Shown here: piece after piece, positions 5,427-6,083 of the stretch | Position numbering within the stretch: the first letter of the stretch is position 1 | Layout: every line of letters begins with the position of its first letter | Notes under the pieces: model-generated | What the model was told of the DNA's origin: nothing | The model's database searches: none | What the model saw: only the letters and a program-made list of their open reading frames with translations | Translations under genes and position numbers: made by a program | Origin: Clostridiaceae bacterium UBA4839 | GTDB taxonomy: Bacteria; Bacillota; Clostridia; Clostridiales; Caloramatoraceae | Direction of reading: 5' to 3' | Assembly: GCA_002400085.1 (NCBI GenBank) | Contig: DHEX01000096.1 | Span: forward strand, 10,726 to 16,808 | Length of the DNA: 6,083 bases

Positions 5427-6083
5427 TTATATTTCTTTTCTTGTTAATATATTAAATAACTTTGCATCTTTTAAATTTTGCTTTAATAATGTATTAAAGG
5501 GGTTATAATAAATCTCAATATTATCAATACATTTAATTACTTCCTCATCTATTATTTCATTTAAGCTTCTAATATCTATTACGTTTTTTCCATTTTCTTT
5601 ATAAAACTCCACATACTTATCAAGGTTTGGAAGGTAAATTTGAGCATCATCTTTTAGCTCTATAAAAAGAGCGAATTCATTTTCACATCCCGACTTGCTA
5701 TTTGTGTTAAGCTCTGTTGCGCCAACTAAAGCCCCATCTTTAAATTTTCTATAAGCTTCGTCTGCATATCCATCAAACCCATTTACAAGCCCTACATAAT
5801 CATTATAATTTTTAGGATTAACTGAAAATGGATAAAAATAGTGAGCTTCATCACACATTATTTTTTTACCCAAACTTGATGCAGTAGCTTCATCCTTTCC
5901 TGAATTTCTAAAAGGTGATAAAATATCTTGAATTTCCACACTTGCTTCCTTATACTTGTTAAATCCTTGCCCTATCTGTACAGCCCCTGTTATGCTTATA
6001 TTTAATTCATCTACAGGAAAAGTTGCTCCAAAATTCATTACGTCAATTGCAGAAAACAAGTTTTTCAAAACTTCCTTTGATGA
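5427..6083 (-). CDS. cas7: Cas7, Cascade backbone subunit (5' end outside window)
   Basis: Cas7 proteins polymerise along the crRNA spacer to form the Cascade backbone that holds the guide for target pairing. The frame is open to the right edge: codons reading SSKEV precede the in-frame TTG at 6068, so that TTG is internal and the gene is partial. The visible 218 residues include IDVMNFGATF (13-22) and the glycine-containing TGAVQIGQGFNKY (32-44), the hallmarks of the Csh2/Csd2-like Cas7 group, where the family reads roughly D-x-R-x-FGA and TGPVQ. EAHYFYPFSVNP (79-90) follows. About 80 N-terminal residues are probably missing, judging from a usual length near 300. The gene sits 35 nt upstream of cas5, the normal order in type I-B operons. 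Assignment to Csh2 rather than the Cst2/DevR group is less certain. Confidence 0.9.
   Translation of the reverse strand, partial: SSKEVLKNLFSAIDVMNFGATFPVDELNISITGAVQIGQGFNKYKEASVEIQDILSPFRNSGKDEATASSLGKKIMCDEAHYFYPFSVNPKNYNDYVGLVNGFDGYADEAYRKFKDGALVGATELNTNSKSGCENEFALFIELKDDAQIYLPNLDKYVEFYKENGKNVIDIRSLNEIIDEEVIKCIDNIEIYYNPFNTLLKQNLKDAKLFNILTRKEI

Noticed and set aside
6066..6068. TTG at 6068 as the cas7 start
   Set aside because: The frame stays open to the window edge, the resulting protein would lack the first part of the Cas7 fold, and there is no ribosome binding site at a suitable distance with a family-like N-terminus.
1..6083. A novel defence system or accessory gene within the operon
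   Set aside because: Every coding stretch is explained by a standard Cas protein with intact motifs; no extra gene, insertion element or RNA gene is visible.

Overview
The window is very AT-rich and all its genes lie on the minus strand, closely packed and preceded by strong purine-rich ribosome binding sites (AAGGAGGG, AGGTGG and similar). Together with the protein sequences, this suggests a low-GC Firmicute, most likely a Clostridium or a close relative. Fusobacteria carry similar systems and cannot be excluded from this window alone.

The content is one recognisable locus: the downstream half of a class 1 CRISPR-Cas operon, best fitting type I-B. In transcription order (high to low coordinates) it holds cas7 (3' part only, running off the right edge), cas5, cas3 (HD nuclease plus helicase in one chain), cas4, cas1 and cas2. 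The upstream genes expected in such an operon (cas6, and cas8b, the subtype signature) lie outside the window, so the I-B call rests on gene order, on the presence of cas4, and on the character of Cas5, Cas7 and Cas3. Cas7 and Cas5 are the backbone and 5'-handle subunits of Cascade. Cas3 degrades targets marked by Cascade. Cas4, Cas1 and Cas2 form the spacer-acquisition module.

The genes fall into two blocks. cas3-cas4-cas1-cas2 are tightly coupled (4-nt overlap, 19-nt gap and 2-nt gap with the starts chosen here). The interference-complex genes cas7-cas5 are separated from them by a 41-nt gap holding a GC-rich hairpin followed by a U-rich run, a possible partial terminator or RNA-processing site. 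I moved the cas1 start to an internal GTG at 1555, which has a good ribosome binding site and gives a normal Cas1 N-terminus.

Positions 1-260, after cas2, hold no gene but look like a CRISPR leader. There is a good minus-strand sigma-A-type promoter (TTGAAT, 17 nt, TATAAT), a perfect 13-bp inverted repeat flanking it, a terminator-like hairpin sharing one arm with that repeat, and at the extreme left edge (1-19) a sequence resembling the start of a Clostridium-type I-B CRISPR repeat. The array would begin at or beyond the left edge. I see no undescribed defence system here; the least ordinary parts are the leader architecture and the intra-operon hairpin.
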